A stretch of 64,000 bases of DNA, from the NCBI GenBank assembly GCA_021307315.1, contig JAJSPD010000017.1, forward strand, positions 1 through 64,000, read 5' to 3'. Both the position numbers and the translations under genes were made by a program. The stretch comes from Bisporella sp. PMI_857. Taxonomy: Eukaryota > Ascomycota > Leotiomycetes > Helotiales > Helotiaceae. A model generated the notes under the pieces. It was given only the letters and a program-made list of their open reading frames with translations, searched no databases and was not told the origin of the DNA. This document shows positions 1 to 11,759 of this stretch, in pieces (the stretch's first letter is position 1; each line of letters opens with the position of its first letter).

Positions 1-517
1 AGTACGATAATTTAAACTTAAATCAGCGAACTAGTATTTAGCGAAGCTTTTTAAAAAAAGCAGTAACGTTACAAAAAAAAATCAATTTACAGCCGCAATA
101 ACTTCGAATCTTTAGTAGACAAAAAGCGCAACAATCGCGAAGTAAGTTCATTATTTACGTGTTTCAGAAGTAAACTGATCACTGTATCTTTTCAGATTAA
201 AAACCTAGTATTTACGGCTCACGCTCTGGCTATTTAAAAAGGATGCCAAGTGACGATGTCTTATTTAAAAGTAGCTATTACCGCATGCGAGGATTTCGAA
301 TGTGATTTTAAAGGCACGGGCTCGACCGAAGCTTTAAACAGTTATTTCTAGCCGAAGTTGTGGGGTTTTTAAGAATCGGAGCGCAGGATTGAGTTGTGAT
401 TTGTTATTATGCATCTTTCGATGTTTATACGTTACATTTTAAATGCAAAATGGTGAATGCCTGAACGCGGTCTGAGGTGCTGAGACATGCACGTGACTTT
501 ACATAGTCTAAAAATAA
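1..517. other. AT-rich, RIP-like non-coding DNA
   Basis: This stretch is very AT-rich with frequent TpA steps and no usable reading frame, much like the degraded block at 8.0-9.5 kb. It is probably the end of a RIP-mutated transposon that continues outside the window. No domain remnant could be read here. Confidence 0.5.
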
Positions 518-735
518 CATTCTACTAGTAAGCTTTTGGCAGTAGATTCTAAAATTAGCATTCTACTCATAAAATTTTGACAGTAGATTCTAAACCAACA
601 TTCTACTGGTAAACTTTTGATAGTAGATTCTAAAATTAGCATTCTACTAATAAAATTTTGACAGTAGATTCTAAACCAACATTCTACTGGTAAACTTTTG
701 ACAGTAGATTCTAAATTAACATTTTGCTGGTAAAT
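518..735. repeat. Tandem repeat, ~40-41 bp unit, about 5 copies
   Basis: A unit beginning CATTCTACT and ending near AGTAGATTCTAAA recurs about five times with a period of 40-41 bp. Copies appear to alternate between two sub-variants, one with AAAATTAG and one with AAACCAA at the junction, suggesting an 81-bp higher-order unit. It lies outside any gene and has no coding potential. Confidence 0.8.
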
Positions 736-1384
736 TTATTTGTTGATTTGATTCGTAGATACAAGTGCTCTCACTTCTCGCTTTGAAATAAGCCATTCTT
801 GCACAGAATTGCTCCTCTTCTAATTTAACGCAGTTGCCTTTCTACTAGTAGTTCTAATGGTTGTCCTGTGTCTGTATACTAGTAAACACTCAATGCTATG
901 CATGTTTGATTACCGTGGATGGGACCGCTGCTTGGAATTGCCCCAGCAGTCTTGTCCTGAAGATCATCTTTGCTGCTTGTACTGCCATTGACAATATACA
1001 GAGAATGTGCTTGATGTCCATATATGGTCGGCGGGGTCTTCGGATTTATGAAATCACAATTGAATGCTAGAAATAAGCATTTAGTCGTCGAAAAATGATC
1101 AGCAGAAATCCGTTTTTGGCTCCACCCTACGTGACGGCAGACCTAAGCCCTACCACCCCCACGAAACACAGCAGTGACCACATCCCCAACAAGGAATAGC
1201 GTCTTCAATCCTCAACCAGACTTGACACATTCCAGAATCTTCTTCTATGTGGTAACGTGTCAAAATGGCCTCCACAAGAAATTGATGGCAGGTGCGGTTG
1301 CTTCTGCTTTAGCGCAGACTAGAAGCCAAAGAGTGGCTAGATTATCCACCCGCAAAAGTCTGGTGGTGATAATTGACTTCCAAC
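736..1384. other. Intergenic, nothing recognised
   Basis: Only short non-ATG frames are present. I see no domain, RNA gene or repeat. Confidence 0.5.
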
Positions 1385-1615
1385 ACTTGGTAGGATGGAT
1401 ACAGTAGCGGCCAAAATCGCCTTCAGATGCTAACTCTGTGATATTGCTCTCAACCCACATTTTTTAGAGAGCTAGCTTCCGTCCATGGTCGGAGGCATTT
1501 AAGGCCGAAATGCATCACGTGGCGGATGTAAGTCCTAAAAATAGAAATTGGTGCCTCCCGGTAGAATATTCTAGAATTAGCAAAGTAGCGTGTCCTTCCG
1601 TTGTATAGTGTGTTA
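1385..1615 (-). repeat. Diverged inverted copy A flanking the NLR gene
   Basis: Read on the minus strand this segment matches 6675-6925 of the plus strand with gaps. Shared blocks include CTAATTCTAGAAT, ATTTCTATTTTTA, CACGTGATG, AGCTAGCTCTC and ATCTGAAGGCGATTT. A minus-strand frame starts with an ATG near 1460 and encodes a short peptide containing SEGDFGR. The other copy encodes SEGDFGRCC in one frame. The pair looks like the promoter and 5' end of one small gene duplicated in inverted orientation on both sides of the NLR. Confidence 0.7.
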
Positions 1616-2021
1616 GCCACAGATCTGAAGATGACAGTCATTTGAGACTGTAAGTTAGACTACATTGTCCTGACACGATTCCGGGTAGAAATTCATCGCA
1701 TCGTAGAACGATACAGTGAATAATTCTTTACGTGACCCTAATTGGATATCACTACCCTCGAGTATGGAGCGAAGCAGGCGGTTATGGCTATGGTTCTGCC
1801 CCGCGAGGCGTCAAACTCAGCCTCACGGCTAACCTCAACTGGATATTGTCAACCTCAGTTCGTATGGCGATCTCGCTATATCAATGTGAAAGCTTTCATG
1901 TCACGATCAATGAAGAGTTGCATGGCCTTATCCAGACTTCCTGCGTCGAGAACGGATTATTCTCATTAAGGTTATAGCAGCTTCGAAAAGCCGTCGACAT
2001 CTTGACCCAGACTACCGTGCT
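1616..2021. other. Upstream region of the NLR gene
   Basis: This interval precedes the NLR start codon and presumably holds its promoter and 5' UTR. No clear core promoter element was identified. Confidence 0.4.
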
Positions 2022-5000
2022 ATGGCAGATCCTTTTGGCATTATTGGCGTCATTGGTCTAACTATTCAGATCAGCCAAGCAGTACTTCAGATTGGCGTAG
2101 ACTGGAAGGATGCACCAGACAACCTCAAGGCGTTTATAGCTGAGCTGGGAACACTGAAGACTGTGTTATCCGAAACAAATGCTAATCTCCTTCTCAACTC
2201 AGATTTCGAAGTAGCATTCCGCAATCGGCCGTCCGTTCTCCTTTCACAGCTGGGTTCTAATGGCTCGAATACAGACACAAAATTGATGCTAGAGCTATGT
2301 CGAGGAAAACTGGAAGCGTTGCTGAAAGAGCTTACAAAGAGGGGACAGAGCCATCAACTGGGCTGGGAGAGGTTGAAAGGAGCATTCCTGGCCAAAGGCA
2401 CTCGAGATTCGGTTGAAAACCTCAGCCGGCAGTGTCAAATCCTGAACAATATGCTCTTAATCGATACAGCGGTGATCGCAGCAAGCACTCACAAAGAAGT
2501 CAGCGAAGCAAGAAAAGAGCAGCAGCAATGGCACCAAACAGACTCTAATGCGTTAATAGCCATCCAAAGCAGTGTTGATCAGTCTACATCGTGGCAGAAG
2601 AGCAAAGAAGACCAAGCTATCCTTGACTGGCTTTCTCCGATCGATTATACTTCTCAGCAGCATGACTTCATACGTAGACGACAGTCGGGAACCGGCCAGT
2701 GGCTGCTAGATGCGGTGGAATATCAAGAATGGGTAGGAGTGAAAAAGAAGACGTTATTCTGCCCCGGCATCCCTGGTGCTGGCAAAACAATTCTGACATC
2801 AATCGTAATTGATGACCTTAGTACTCGTTTTGCCAATGAGAGAAATGTTGGGCTGGCTTATGTTTATTGCAATTTTAAACGGCAAGATGAGCAAAGAATT
2901 GACGACCTTCTTGCAAACCTGCTGAAGCAGCTTAGCCAAGGAACAGTATCTCTGCTAGATAACATAAGATCTCTCTACGACCACCATTCAAAGAAGCGGT
3001 CTCGACCAGCGAAGGATGAAATCTTGAGGATATTGCGGCATGCAGCTTCTACATTCTCTCGAGTCTTCGTCATAATCGATGCTCTAGACGAGTGCCAAGT
3101 GTCTGATGGTTGCCGAACGGAGCTTTTGTCAGAGCTTTTTGATTTTCAGGCAAAATGCCAGGCCAATTTATTTGCGACTTCGAGGTTTCTTCCGGAAGTT
3201 AATAAAACATTCAAAGGTAGCATACATTTAGAAATTCGAGCCAGCGAACAGGATGTCCAGAGATACTTAGATGGTCACTTATCGTTGCTTCCGAAATTCG
3301 TACAGGATAATCCAGAACTGAAAAACGAAGTGAAATGTGAGATTATAAAAGCTGTTGATGGCATGTAAGTCTTTGCCTAGAGTTTTGGTAGATAATGCTT
3401 ACGCCTAATAGGTTCCTACTTGCACAGCTTCATTTCAACTCTTTAAAAGGGAAGAGGTCCCTAAAGGCTATCCGTACGGCACTTGGGAAGCTTGTAACTG
3501 GATCTGAAGCATATGACCACGCATACAAGGAAGCGATGGAAAGAATCGAAGGTCACCTTTCAGACGAAGAAGATCTTGCAAAGCAAGTGCTCTATTGGAT
3601 CATCTGCGCAAAGCGGCCGTTAACGACGGCTGAGCTTCAGCACGCTCTCGCGGTCGAGCCTGGGGAAACACGACTTGATGTAGAAAATCTGCCACAAGTA
3701 GGAGATATGATTGCGGCATGCGCTGGACTAGTCACGGTTGACGAAAAAAGCGGAATCATCCGTTTAGTCCATTACACAGCGCAAGAATACTTCAAACGGA
3801 CTCAGCATACGTGGTTTCCTGCAGCAGAAGCGAGTATAACATCGACTTGCATCACATACCTTTCTTTTCATTCATTTGATAGTGGGCCATGCCGTTCCGA
3901 TGCTGAGCTTGAAGAGCGACTGCGATCCCATATGCTATACCACTATGCCGCACAGAACTGGGGACATCACGCTCGGGTAGCTTCAGCTTCAACTACTGCA
4001 GTTGTGAACTTCCTGTGTCACGAACCAAATTTGGAAGCATCAATCCAGGCGTCGATGACTCGAAAATGGCATACCCAGCATATAGGATATAGCGAGGACT
4101 TCCCGAGACGAATGACAGGACTGCATACTGCCGCTTATTTCGGTATCAAAGGTGTGATAAATATCTTCCTGGATCAGGGGCATCTCAACATACAGGATAG
4201 TCATGGTAAAACACCGCTATCGTTGGCTGCTCAGAATGGGCATGAAGCTGTTGTCAGGCTGTTGCTTGATACAGGCGAAGTTGATGTCGACTCACAAGAC
4301 AACAAGTACGGCCAGACGCCGCTATCGTTGGCTGCTCAGAATGGGCATGAAGCTATTGTCAGGCTGCTGCTTGACACAAACAAGTTTGATGTCGACTCAC
4401 AAGAAAAGTACCGCCGAATACCGTTATTGTCGGCTGCTCAGAGTGAGCGTGAAGCTATTGTCAGGCTGCTGCTTGACACAGGCAAAGTTGATATCGACTC
4501 ACAAGACAACAAGTTCGGCCAGACGCCGCTATCGTTGGCTGCTCAGAATGGGCACGAAGCTGTTGTCAGGCTGCTGCTTGACACAGGCAAAGTCGATGTT
4601 AACTCACAAGACGAGCACGGCCTAACACCGTTATTTTGGGCTGCTTGGAGAGGGCATGAAGCTGTTATCAGGCTGCTGCTTAATACAGGCAAAGTTGATA
4701 TCGACTCACAAGACAACAAGTTCGGCCAGACGCCGCTATTAGTGGCTGCTCAGAATGGGCACGAAGCTGTTGTCAGGCTGCTGCTTGACACAGGCAAAGT
4801 TAATATCGACTCACAAGACAACAAGTTCGGCCAGACGCCGCTATCGTTGGCTGCTCAGGATGGGCACGAAGCTATTGTCAAGCTGCTGCTTGACACAGGC
4901 AAAGTTAATATCGACTCACGAGACAAGTTCGGCCAGACACCGCTATCATGGGCTGCTCAGAATGGGCACGAAGCTGTTGTCAGGCTGCTGCTTGACACAG

Positions 5001-6505
5001 GCAAAGTTGATATCGACTCACGAGACAAGTTCGGCCAGACACCGCTATTGTTGGCTGCTCGAAATGAGCACGAAGCTATTGTCAGGCTGCTGCTTGACAC
5101 AGGCAAAGTTAATATCGACTCACGAGACAAGTTCGGCCAGACACCGCTATCGTGGGCTGCTCAAAATGGGCACGAAGCTATTGTCAGACTGTTGCTTGAT
5201 ACAGGCAAAGTTGATATTTACTCACGAAAAAAGTTCGGCCGAACACCGCTATCATGGGCTGCTCAGAATGGGCACGAAGCTGTTGTCAGGCTGCTGCTTG
5301 ACACAGGCAAAGTTGATATCGACTCACAAGACAACAAGTTCGGCCGAACACCGCTATCATGGGCTGCTCAGAATGGGCACGAAGCTATTGTCAGGCTGCT
5401 GCTTGACACAGGCAAAGTTGATATCGACTCACGAGACAAGTTCGGCCGAACACCGCTATCATGGGCTGCTCAGAATGGGCACGAAGCTATTGTCAGGCTG
5501 CTGCTTGATACAGACAAAGTTGATATTTACTCACGAAACAAGTTCGGCCGAACACCGCTATCTTGGGCTGCTCAGAATGGGCACGAAGCTGTTGTCAGGC
5601 TACTGCTTGACACAGGCAAAGTTAATATCGACTCACAAGACAACAAGTTCGGCCGAACACCACTATCGTGGGCTGCTTGGAGAGGGCACGAAGCTATTGT
5701 CAAGCTGTTGCTTGATACAGGCAAAGTTAATATAAACTCACGAGACAAGTTCGGCCGAACACCGCTATTGTTAGCTGCTCAGAATGGGCACGAAGCTGTT
5801 ATCAAGCTGCTGCTTAATATAGGCAAAGTCAATGTCGACTCACAAGACGACAAATACGGCCAGACGCCGCTATCGTTAGCTGCTCAAAATGGGCATAAAG
5901 CTGTTGTCAAGCTGCTGCTTGACACAGGCAAAGTCGATGTTAACTCACAAGACGAGCACGGCCTAACACCGTTATTTTGGGCTGCTTGGAAAGGGCATGA
6001 AGCTGTTATCAGGCCGTTGCTTGACACAAGCAAAGTTGATATTTACTCACGAGACAAGTTCGGCCGAATACCGCTATCTTGGGCTGCTCAGAGTGGGCAC
6101 GAAGCTGTTGTCAGGCTGCTGCTTGACACAGGCAAAGTTGATATCGACTCACGAGACAAGTTCGGCCAGACACCGCTATTGTTGGCTGCTCAAAATGGGC
6201 ACGAAGCTGTTGTCAGGCTGCTGCTTGACACAGGCAAAGTTGATATCGACTCACAAGACAACAAGTTCGGCCAGACGCCGCTATCGTTGGCTGCTCAGAA
6301 TGGGCACGAAGCTGTTGTCAGGCTGCTGCTTGAGAATGGCGCGATTACAAATATGGTAAACCGAACTGGCTATGCTAGTCTACAGCTAGCGGTATGGAAT
6401 AAGCATGAAGAGGTAGAGCGAATCTTGATTATGTACAATGCATATGAACCCGAGGACTTTTATGGTCTTCAAGCTCTTTTCATTGAGGTATTAGTTGAAG
6501 TATAG
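2022..6505 (+). CDS. NLR-type STAND protein: HeLo-like N-terminus, NACHT, ankyrin repeats
   Basis: Two exons, 2022-3364 and 3412-6505 (47-nt intron, GTAAGT...TAATAG), encode about 1478 aa. Residues 1-120 resemble the fungal N-terminal domain of STAND proteins (HeLo-like). The NACHT ATPase has the P-loop GIPGAGKT at about 249-256 and Walker B VFVIIDALDE near 348. A winged-helix-like region with VHYTAQEYF follows. From about residue 680 to 1450 there are roughly 23 ankyrin repeats, about 21 of them almost identical 34-35-residue units of the form GxTPLxxAAQNGHEA. The architecture is that of fungal NLRs involved in non-self recognition and programmed cell death. The N-terminal domain would be the effector and the ankyrins the sensor. 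Without splicing the frame ends inside the NACHT, so the intron is well supported by the join VDGM-FLLAQLHF. Function of this copy is inferred from architecture. Confidence 0.93.
4204..6350 (+). repeat. Coding tandem repeat: near-identical ankyrin units of 102/105 bp
   Basis: About 21 units of 102 or 105 bp lie head to tail inside the NLR gene. Unit length depends on the loop spelling, for example RDKF or QDNKF. Differences concentrate at a few codons: SLAA/SWAA/LLAA/FWAA, VV/IV, KVDIDS/KVNIDS/KVDIYS, and K/R before LLL. Such internal homogeneity indicates recent unit turnover by unequal exchange or gene conversion. Confidence 0.95.
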
Positions 6506-6674
6506 CTTTATTATGACTATTATCTATTAATCTTAATGCAAAGGACTCGAATAGAGCTTGTCTATCACTATTTTCGATAAGAAACCACTACAAAATGGCT
6601 TATTCATACGCTCTGTTATCTCCAAGTATAACGTGATAAAAGCTTTTACTGTTAAGCTTTAGTGCAATATTATG

Positions 6675-6925
6675 GGCACGATTTATTACTAATTCTAGAA
6701 TGTTCTACTTTATAACGCTAATTTCTATTTTTAAGCTGCGCATGCACCACGTGATGAAGTCTAGCCTTAAATACCCTAGACCGGGGAATGGAAGTTAATG
6801 CAAAACAGCAACTGAAACTAGCTATTTGGGAGCTAGCTCTCAAAGGTAATGTGGACCCGAGAACGAAATCATAAGAGCCAACATCTGAAGGCGATTTCGG
6901 TCGGTGCTGTATGGTATTGGGTTTT
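6675..6925 (+). repeat. Diverged inverted copy B flanking the NLR gene
   Basis: This is the partner of 1385-1615 in opposite orientation, located just after the NLR stop codon. It keeps CACGTGATG, GCCTTAAAT, GAGCTAGCTCTC and an ATG at 6850. The frame carrying SEGDFGRCC continues to about 7070 and includes YFCTYLLHAD, but it is out of frame with the ATG, so the copy looks non-functional. Nothing else was recognised in 6506-6674. Confidence 0.65.
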
Positions 6926-7671
6926 GTCCCTGTTCCCTGCGCCTATTTCTGCACCTATCTCCTCCACGCCGATGCCACATCTAAGCTACGGAACTGGCGA
7001 CATTACTCGAAATCACCCATATATTTCAGCACCCCTGCCCGCAGATGCGGTAAAGTTGATGATTCCGAGGAATGAGAAAACCACAAAATGGTCGAATTCC
7101 TTGATAAAGACAGGGTTATTATAGGTTTGTAGAGGTTATTCAAATATACTATAACTGTATGACGACATCTGCTGGAGATTGTCCAATTAAATTCACAGAA
7201 TCTCTTTTCCTCGGGATGTAGTCTATAGAATTTGATTCGCCCAGGCAAATTGAGCCATAGGTCACTTATTATAAAACAGTATACGACATGTAGAATTTAA
7301 TAACCTGGTTTATTCTCTAAAATCCCGGCAGCTTGGTTCACCCCTGAAAGCAAGGCGCTTATGCGGTGCGATACATCGTGTATGCATAAGTGTCGAAATC
7401 CATTTCAGACGAACCGGCGCTTATTTATAAACAGGGGAAAGCCTCAAAATTGGGCATTATTTGGTTTTCATGAGCAAAGGGATTGGAAGCAGTTCTTAGT
7501 AGGAGGAATGGCGAAATAAAGTAATCCAAGTTCAAGGAGGGGTAGATTCAGTCATTCAGATGATTCAACTTTACTACTTTTTTTAAAACTGATAGCATTA
7601 CACTCATCGGTAAAAATAGCTTTGAAGTGTCGACTTGTTGAGCAAGGATATTCCTTTACTCTATTGTAGGA
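6926..7671. other. Intergenic, nothing recognised beyond the tail of copy B
   Basis: Past the decayed reading frame of copy B (to about 7070) only short overlapping frames are present. No RNA gene or terminator-like structure is evident. Confidence 0.4.
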
Positions 7672-8039
7672 TTCTAGTCATTTTCTGCGGACCGGCTTCT
7701 CCTGAGGACTAGCGTATTCCCAAACTAGCCTACGGGAAAAGCACATTTTCCTTGAACAGTCTTGTGGAAGCGTTTTGGACCAAAAAGCTTTCGTCCAGAA
7801 GAAATCTTTTGGACGACTAACACTTCTATAGACTTTCTTCTGTGAGTTGTGCGCTTCTACAACCTTTCTTCTATTAGCATTCATGTCCTCGAAGTTTTCT
7901 ACTCGCGACTCCTCTATTCTAGGTATGGCACTCTTCTTGAATTAATTGAGGCTGTGCAAGGAAAACGAGCTTTTCTCGTAGGCTAGTTTGGGAATACGCT
8001 AGTCTTCAGAAGAAGCCGGTCCGGAGAAAATGACTAGAA
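7672..8039. mobile_element. MITE-like element with ~90-bp terminal inverted repeats
   Basis: The left end (TTCTAGTCATTTTCT at 7672) and the right end (the same sequence reversed, ending at 8039) are inverted copies about 90 bp long with few mismatches. Both contain GACTAGCGTATTCCCAAACT and GCCTACG. The 368-bp element encodes no transposase; a short minus-strand frame inside it is probably incidental. No clear target-site duplication is visible, so the exact ends are uncertain. It abuts RIP-degraded DNA. Confidence 0.8.
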
Positions 8040-9480
8040 CTGCTGGGTCACGTTATGAAAACCGTTTATTTTCACGGCGCTAACTAATTTTAATATTTAA
8101 AAGCTTTAAATACAACGTTTAAAAAACGTTTTTAAAAAAAAAAATCGAAAAAAACAAAATTAAGTAAACTTTCGGAATTTATTAAAGCTTTTTTATTTGC
8201 GTTAAAATCGACAAACAAAGTTTTTACTTGAATATTAGTTATTTTTTTTTTTTTTTTAAAAAATATCGAGTTTATTTAAAAATGCTAAACTACGACGCAA
8301 TATTTTTTTTTTTTTGTTTACGAAAAAAAATTTTTAAGTTCGTATTTTTTTAATACAAACAGCAATTTTCGCGACTTTTGTAGTAAAACGATCGGCTTTT
8401 TTTTCGGCTTTAACTTTATTGTTGTTTAATTTTTTTTTCGTTTTGTTTAAAAACATTTAATTTTTAAAAACAAAACTACTAATATTATATTTTAAAAGTG
8501 CTCGTTTTACACATTTTAAGCAATAAGTCGACTTTTAGTTTTTATACACTGTATAAAACGCTTATTTCGAGTATATTTTTTTTTACAAACAATATACGAA
8601 ATCATTTTTTCGCTAGTTAAAATTATTCGTTTTTTCAGATTTTTTTTTTTATGTTTTTTCGCGACATTTTAGAATTTAAACAGTTACGTTTTGTTTAGTT
8701 GTTATAGTAAAAAAAAAAAACGGCTATACAGCTATTAGCGATATTTCTTTAATTTACTTAAATATATAAACACGCTAAATCTAAGCGAAAAATAGTGTTA
8801 CGCGTATCGTTAACAAGTTGTACTTTAAAAGCTTAAAGCTCGGTAAATATAGTTTATACAAAAAACTTCTGAAAAAAAAAAGTCACGTAATAGATTATAA
8901 ATTATGCTATAATTTATAAGCTAACTAAATTATAGCTTTTGCAATAATCTAACTTACGAAGCTTTATATAAATAAATAGCTTTTTTATTAAATAGAAGCT
9001 TCGTGCTTAACTTAAATAGTATTTTTCAGTAGTATACTTGTTATTGGGATTTAGTTTTATATGTAATATACCTACTTTTCCCCAGACCAACAAACCTCGG
9101 ACCAAGATCTTCTATCTATATTGGATCAGCCAATAAGGACCGTAACAGTATTGTGCAAAGCAAATAATGAATTTAGTCGGCGTCGTTATACGAAAAAAGC
9201 GTCGAATTCAAAAAAAAGAATTACTTAGTTTACAAAATGCGCAAAATTTACAAGTTTAAAGTAATATTAATGCACAATTACAAGCTGATTTAGTTCAAAG
9301 TAGTAATCGTACGAAGTTTTTTATATATTAACAACAACGTTGTAAATTGTGCGAAAAGTTTAGCTACAACGTACGAACGTGTTAAAATACTATAGTAAAA
9401 CTTAAAGATTCGAAGCTTGAAAAGCTTTAATTAATTACTTGTTTATTTGTAAAGTTATTAAAAGTTTTTGTACAATGCCA
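8040..9480 (+). mobile_element. RIP-degraded DNA transposon, Fot1/pogo (DDE) type
   Basis: The block is extremely AT-rich with long A and T runs and no open frame. At 9173-9385 one plus-strand frame still reads as the C-terminal tail of a fungal pogo/Fot1-type DDE transposase: a basic KKRRIQKKELL segment, a QNAQNLQ segment, then a zinc-knuckle-like QQRCKLCEKFSYNVRTC. The frame is interrupted by TAA codons where CAA (Gln) is expected, the signature of C-to-T change. The terminal repeats are too degraded to place the ends. Assignment to this family is recognition from memory of the tail motif. Confidence 0.65.
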
Positions 9481-10078
9481 AGAAAAAAGTGACGGGTGAC
9501 TTGTGGTGCCGGGTCGCTTATGAACTACGTTAGCGCTGAAATGAAATCTCCATGATGTCATCTACGAAACGTTTCGCCACTAACCTAACTTCGGACCGCC
9601 CGAACCAAGTATACCCTTGGAAATCTGCGAATTTCTCAGGGCTGTCTTGATGAAGCCTAATCATTGTATAGCGAGGCTTATGAGCAGATGAAGGAAGGAT
9701 ACGGTAGGGGTCAAGAACCACCGTACGGCCGCGTCGCCCACAAGGTTTCCGCGCAACTGCGCAATGAGTTGTCAACTCAGAGAGACACGAAGGAGAAGAA
9801 GAAAAATGTTGAAGAATTGAAGGCAGAGGACTTTGGTGAGCTAGTTGCTTTTTGGTCTCATTGAGTTGTCTTGATGTGGTATCCTGTCTTCTCTACCTCA
9901 TTAAATAACTTCAACAAAGTTGAACTCTCAAAAGTGCCTATATATCTTTTCCCTGCCTAAATATTAGCATTTGCAGGAAACACAGCACAAAACTTTAGAT
10001 TGTCTTGACAAATTATACCAGGCCTGTGCAAAGGAAGACTTGGAAGTTTTAGGTACTAATTCTATCATTTGATGACTA
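9481..10078. other. Intergenic, nothing recognised
   Basis: GC content returns to normal. Two short overlapping frames on opposite strands (about 9530-9860) have no recognisable domain, and neither looks more gene-like than the other. Confidence 0.4.
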
Positions 10079-10544
10079 GACTGCGGCCAACCCAATAGGT
10101 TGCCAAGCTATTCGTAATATATTGCTAATACTAATTATTTACAGCTATAATTCCTAGCTGTCATGTAGTCAATAGGTAAAATATCGGAAGTTAGCTACGT
10201 AACAGCCGAAAACCACATGGCCATGGATTGACTACGTGACAGCCAGGGAACTATATAGCCATGAATGAATTGACTACGCGACAGCCATGAACCATAGCTA
10301 TAAATTGACTACGCGACAGCCATGAACCATAGCTATAAATTGACTACGTGACAGCCATGAACCATAGCTATGAATTGACTACATAACAGCCATGAATTGA
10401 CTACGTGACAGCTAGGAATTATAGCTGTAACAATTAGTGTTAGTAATATATTACGAATAGCTTGGCAACTCATTGGGTTGGGTTATTAACTCACTGGGTT
10501 GGGTTGTGAATATATTAATAACCCAGCCAACCCATTCTGCAGTC
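10079..10544. mobile_element. MITE with TA target duplication and internal tandem repeats
   Basis: The element starts GACTGC and ends GCAGTC, flanked on both sides by TA (10077-10078 and 10545-10546), as expected for a Tc1/mariner-type insertion. The terminal inverted repeats are about 100 bp on the left and longer on the right, where an internal block containing CCCAACCCA is duplicated. They share TTGCCAAGCTATTCGTAAT and ACAGCTATAATTCCTAGCTG. The interior, about 10190-10440, is about seven copies of a ~35-bp unit containing GACTACGCGACAGCCATG. There is no coding capacity. Confidence 0.85.
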
Positions 10545-10546
10545 TA

Positions 10547-11759
10547 TTGATGACTTGGTGACAAGACATTCAATCTACAGCTCTTGAGTCACTGGTGTTT
10601 CTATGTCATTACTCATCGATAGCAAGATATTATCGAGAACGATTTGATTTGCATTAAATTAGTGAAAGGTGAGCTGCATCTAGTAAAAATACGGAAGGCC
10701 CTAAGGACAACTATAGCGGTTGTATTCAACAGGCTCTCAAGTAGTTTCTATAGATACAGGTGGACTCGATAAGGAAGAAAGCAAAGAAAAGAACGGCCCC
10801 TGTGGTTATTGCTCCCCTCTTCTTTTAACCTCGTATGTCTTAACTTTATTTATTTTTGCTGATGTAGGTAACAGGTCTACTGCAACCTCCGAGGATTGAA
10901 ATTCCAATGCCTTTTGAGGTCACTCAAATTTAACGGCCTTCGAAATTTACGACTAAAGACATTCTGAGGCCGTACCCGGCTCTGGCCAGTTACTGCCTTA
11001 CTCCTCGTTATAGATACTATATCTGAGCTTTGCATAGCTGACAGTGCTCACGTCTTTATAACCGACAGGGCAGTCATAAACTTAGGCCCCGTTTCTTCAA
11101 GCCCAGGTCACTGTGTTAGGCAGACATAGGAGGAAGATAGATGGGTTATGGATGAGGGGGATGCTAGGGTAGAAATATTTGTCCCTAGTATCCGTTTCAA
11201 GTGCCCCTCCTAACAGGAGACGACTGAAATTAGGATAATCAACGCAAAAGTTAAAAGTCGTTGATGCCGAGTGATCGTTCCGCAAGCTCGCATAGCACGG
11301 AGCGGTCCCGAAGCAGAGTCACCACAATACGGCCAGCGCGGAGATTGAGAGCGCTTAACGGCGGTATTTAGGGAAAACATGGGGCTGGAGGGACGACAAG
11401 GGGCATGAAATATGGAGACCGCAGTAACTAAATTCTCAGTACCTAGGAGGGGAAGAGATGATTTATGTACCAAACATCAAAGTGGTCACTAACTTGTTTT
11501 TCTTTGTGGAGCCAAGCTACTGAAGTGACTGAGTTATTCGTCAAACCAAAATATCAGCAAGTATGCCGCACATGATTCAGAAATTACACTCAACCAGCTA
11601 AGATGAGGGTTGCGTGTGAAACTATATCTCACAACGCCAACTTCCCATCCAGCACGAAAAAAGAATATCATCCTCAAAATTCAACCAAGCAACAAAATCT
11701 CATGAAATGACACATTTCCCCAAAATTCACGGCACATTCTGTGCGTCATCGTGTCATTT
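10547..11759. other. Intergenic, nothing recognised
   Basis: Only short frames occur. The part next to 11760 would hold the 3' UTR of the peroxygenase gene on the minus strand. Confidence 0.45.

Noticed and set aside
518..735. CRISPR-like regular repeats
   Set aside because: Units are contiguous tandem repeats without unique spacers, in a eukaryotic genome.
4755..5735. 326-codon ORF in the shifted frame of the ankyrin array
   Set aside because: It is a by-product of stop-free repeat units. The NLR frame carries clear ankyrin motifs.
7678..7884. 68-codon minus-strand ORF
   Set aside because: It lies inside a MITE-like element, partly in the inverted repeat, and shows no domain.
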